From NCBI GenBank assembly GCA_963377175.1, contig CAUJNA010003315.1:1-64000 (forward strand): a stretch of DNA of 64,000 bases, read 5' to 3'. This document shows positions 63,624-64,000 of this stretch, piece after piece (position 1 is the first letter of the stretch; the number at the start of each line of letters is the position of its first letter). The notes beneath the pieces were generated by a model. It ran no database searches, was not told the DNA's origin, and was given only the letters and a program-made list of their open reading frames with translations. Made by a program: the position numbers and the translations under genes. This DNA comes from Effrenium voratum (Eukaryota; Sar; Dinophyceae; Suessiales; Symbiodiniaceae).

Positions 63624-64000
63624 GTGTGTGTGTGCTTGTTGCTTTTGCGGCTTTGATCATTTTCCATGGAGGCAACGGATAGTCCATGTTTTTCTGACCC
63701 CCCCCGAACAAAGGACTCCCTCCCAAAACCGAAAACGCCTGCCAGCCCCAAAACGGCACACTTGGCCCTTACTACAAGGGCCCGCATAGCTACAATGCGA
63801 GTGTGAAGGGGTTCTCCAAAAATAACACTTGAAGTCTTCAAAAGAAACCAATGCATAATATGACTGTTTAGCCACCTAATATTACCAACCCCCTGCCCCA
63901 AAAGAAACTCCTCGTCCATAACGGTCAGCTCCATCTCAGAGTCGTCATACTCCGTGTCCACATCGCCACCCGCAGGGTCCTGGAGCAATCAAGTCAACCC
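63624..64000 (-). other. Right flank; weak exon candidate
   Basis: (GT)n adjoins the LTR. At about 63893-63980 the minus strand reads DPAGGDVDTEYDDSEMELTV and then MDEEFLLGQ after a TTGCTCCAG acceptor. It is acidic and exon-like, without a recognised domain. The rest of the 133-codon frame to the LTR looks non-coding. Confidence 0.3.

Overview
This window reads as eukaryotic nuclear DNA, most likely from a dinoflagellate of the Symbiodiniaceae type. The support is indirect. Exon-like pieces are short (about 75-200 bp) and scattered. One well-supported intron is of GC-AG type with an AGGC direct repeat across both junctions. Small inverted-repeat elements and satellites are dense. There is a very large Ty1/copia-like retrotransposon with a CCCH-finger Gag. 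There are no bacterial operons, ribosome binding sites or CRISPR arrays.

1-50.9 kb is gene-poor. It holds (i) several families of small terminal-inverted-repeat elements (MITE-like, about 65-135 bp, named A, B, C, D, E, F, H and I here), each with two or more copies except H; (ii) tandem repeats: a 70-bp array at 1.3-2.2 kb, a GA-rich duplication at 15.6-16.3 kb, a 42-bp array at 16.9-17.3 kb, a GGAA microsatellite at 28.3-28.7 kb, a 1-kb GT/GC alternating tract at 31.8-32.8 kb, and related GGAAATGAA satellites at 35 and 44.7 kb; (iii) scattered exon-like segments. The best gene is a split P-loop sulfotransferase-family gene on the minus strand (29.8-36.9 kb). It is assembled from five exons and its introns contain the 1-kb microsatellite. 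Weaker minus-strand exon candidates cluster at 47.6-49.5 kb, one of them fibronectin-III-like. Plus-strand candidates lie at 43.0-45.8 and 50.4-50.8 kb.

50,894-63,623 is one 12.7-kb LTR retrotransposon on the minus strand, bounded by 161/162-bp LTRs that differ at about three positions. In coding order it carries Gag (coiled coil, CCCH finger), a protease with DTE in place of DTG, integrase, reverse transcriptase (YVDD), RNase H, and then about 4.6 kb of extra coding sequence. That extra part contains a methyltransferase-fold-like domain with a Pro-Cys motif, a complete SGNH-hydrolase motif set (GDS, GND, DxxH), an RNA 2'-phosphotransferase (Tpt1/KptA)-like domain, a CxxC zinc ribbon and a W/Q-rich tail. 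An unrecognised domain of about 100 residues occurs twice, once between RT and its thumb and once inside RNase H. Frames of neighbouring segments join smoothly if about ten small indels are allowed for, so the ancestral element probably had a single reading frame of roughly 4,000 codons. This copy is inactive: it has frameshifts, a 17-bp tandem duplication, two in-frame stops and a protease active-site change. The extra module set is the candidate undescribed system in the window.
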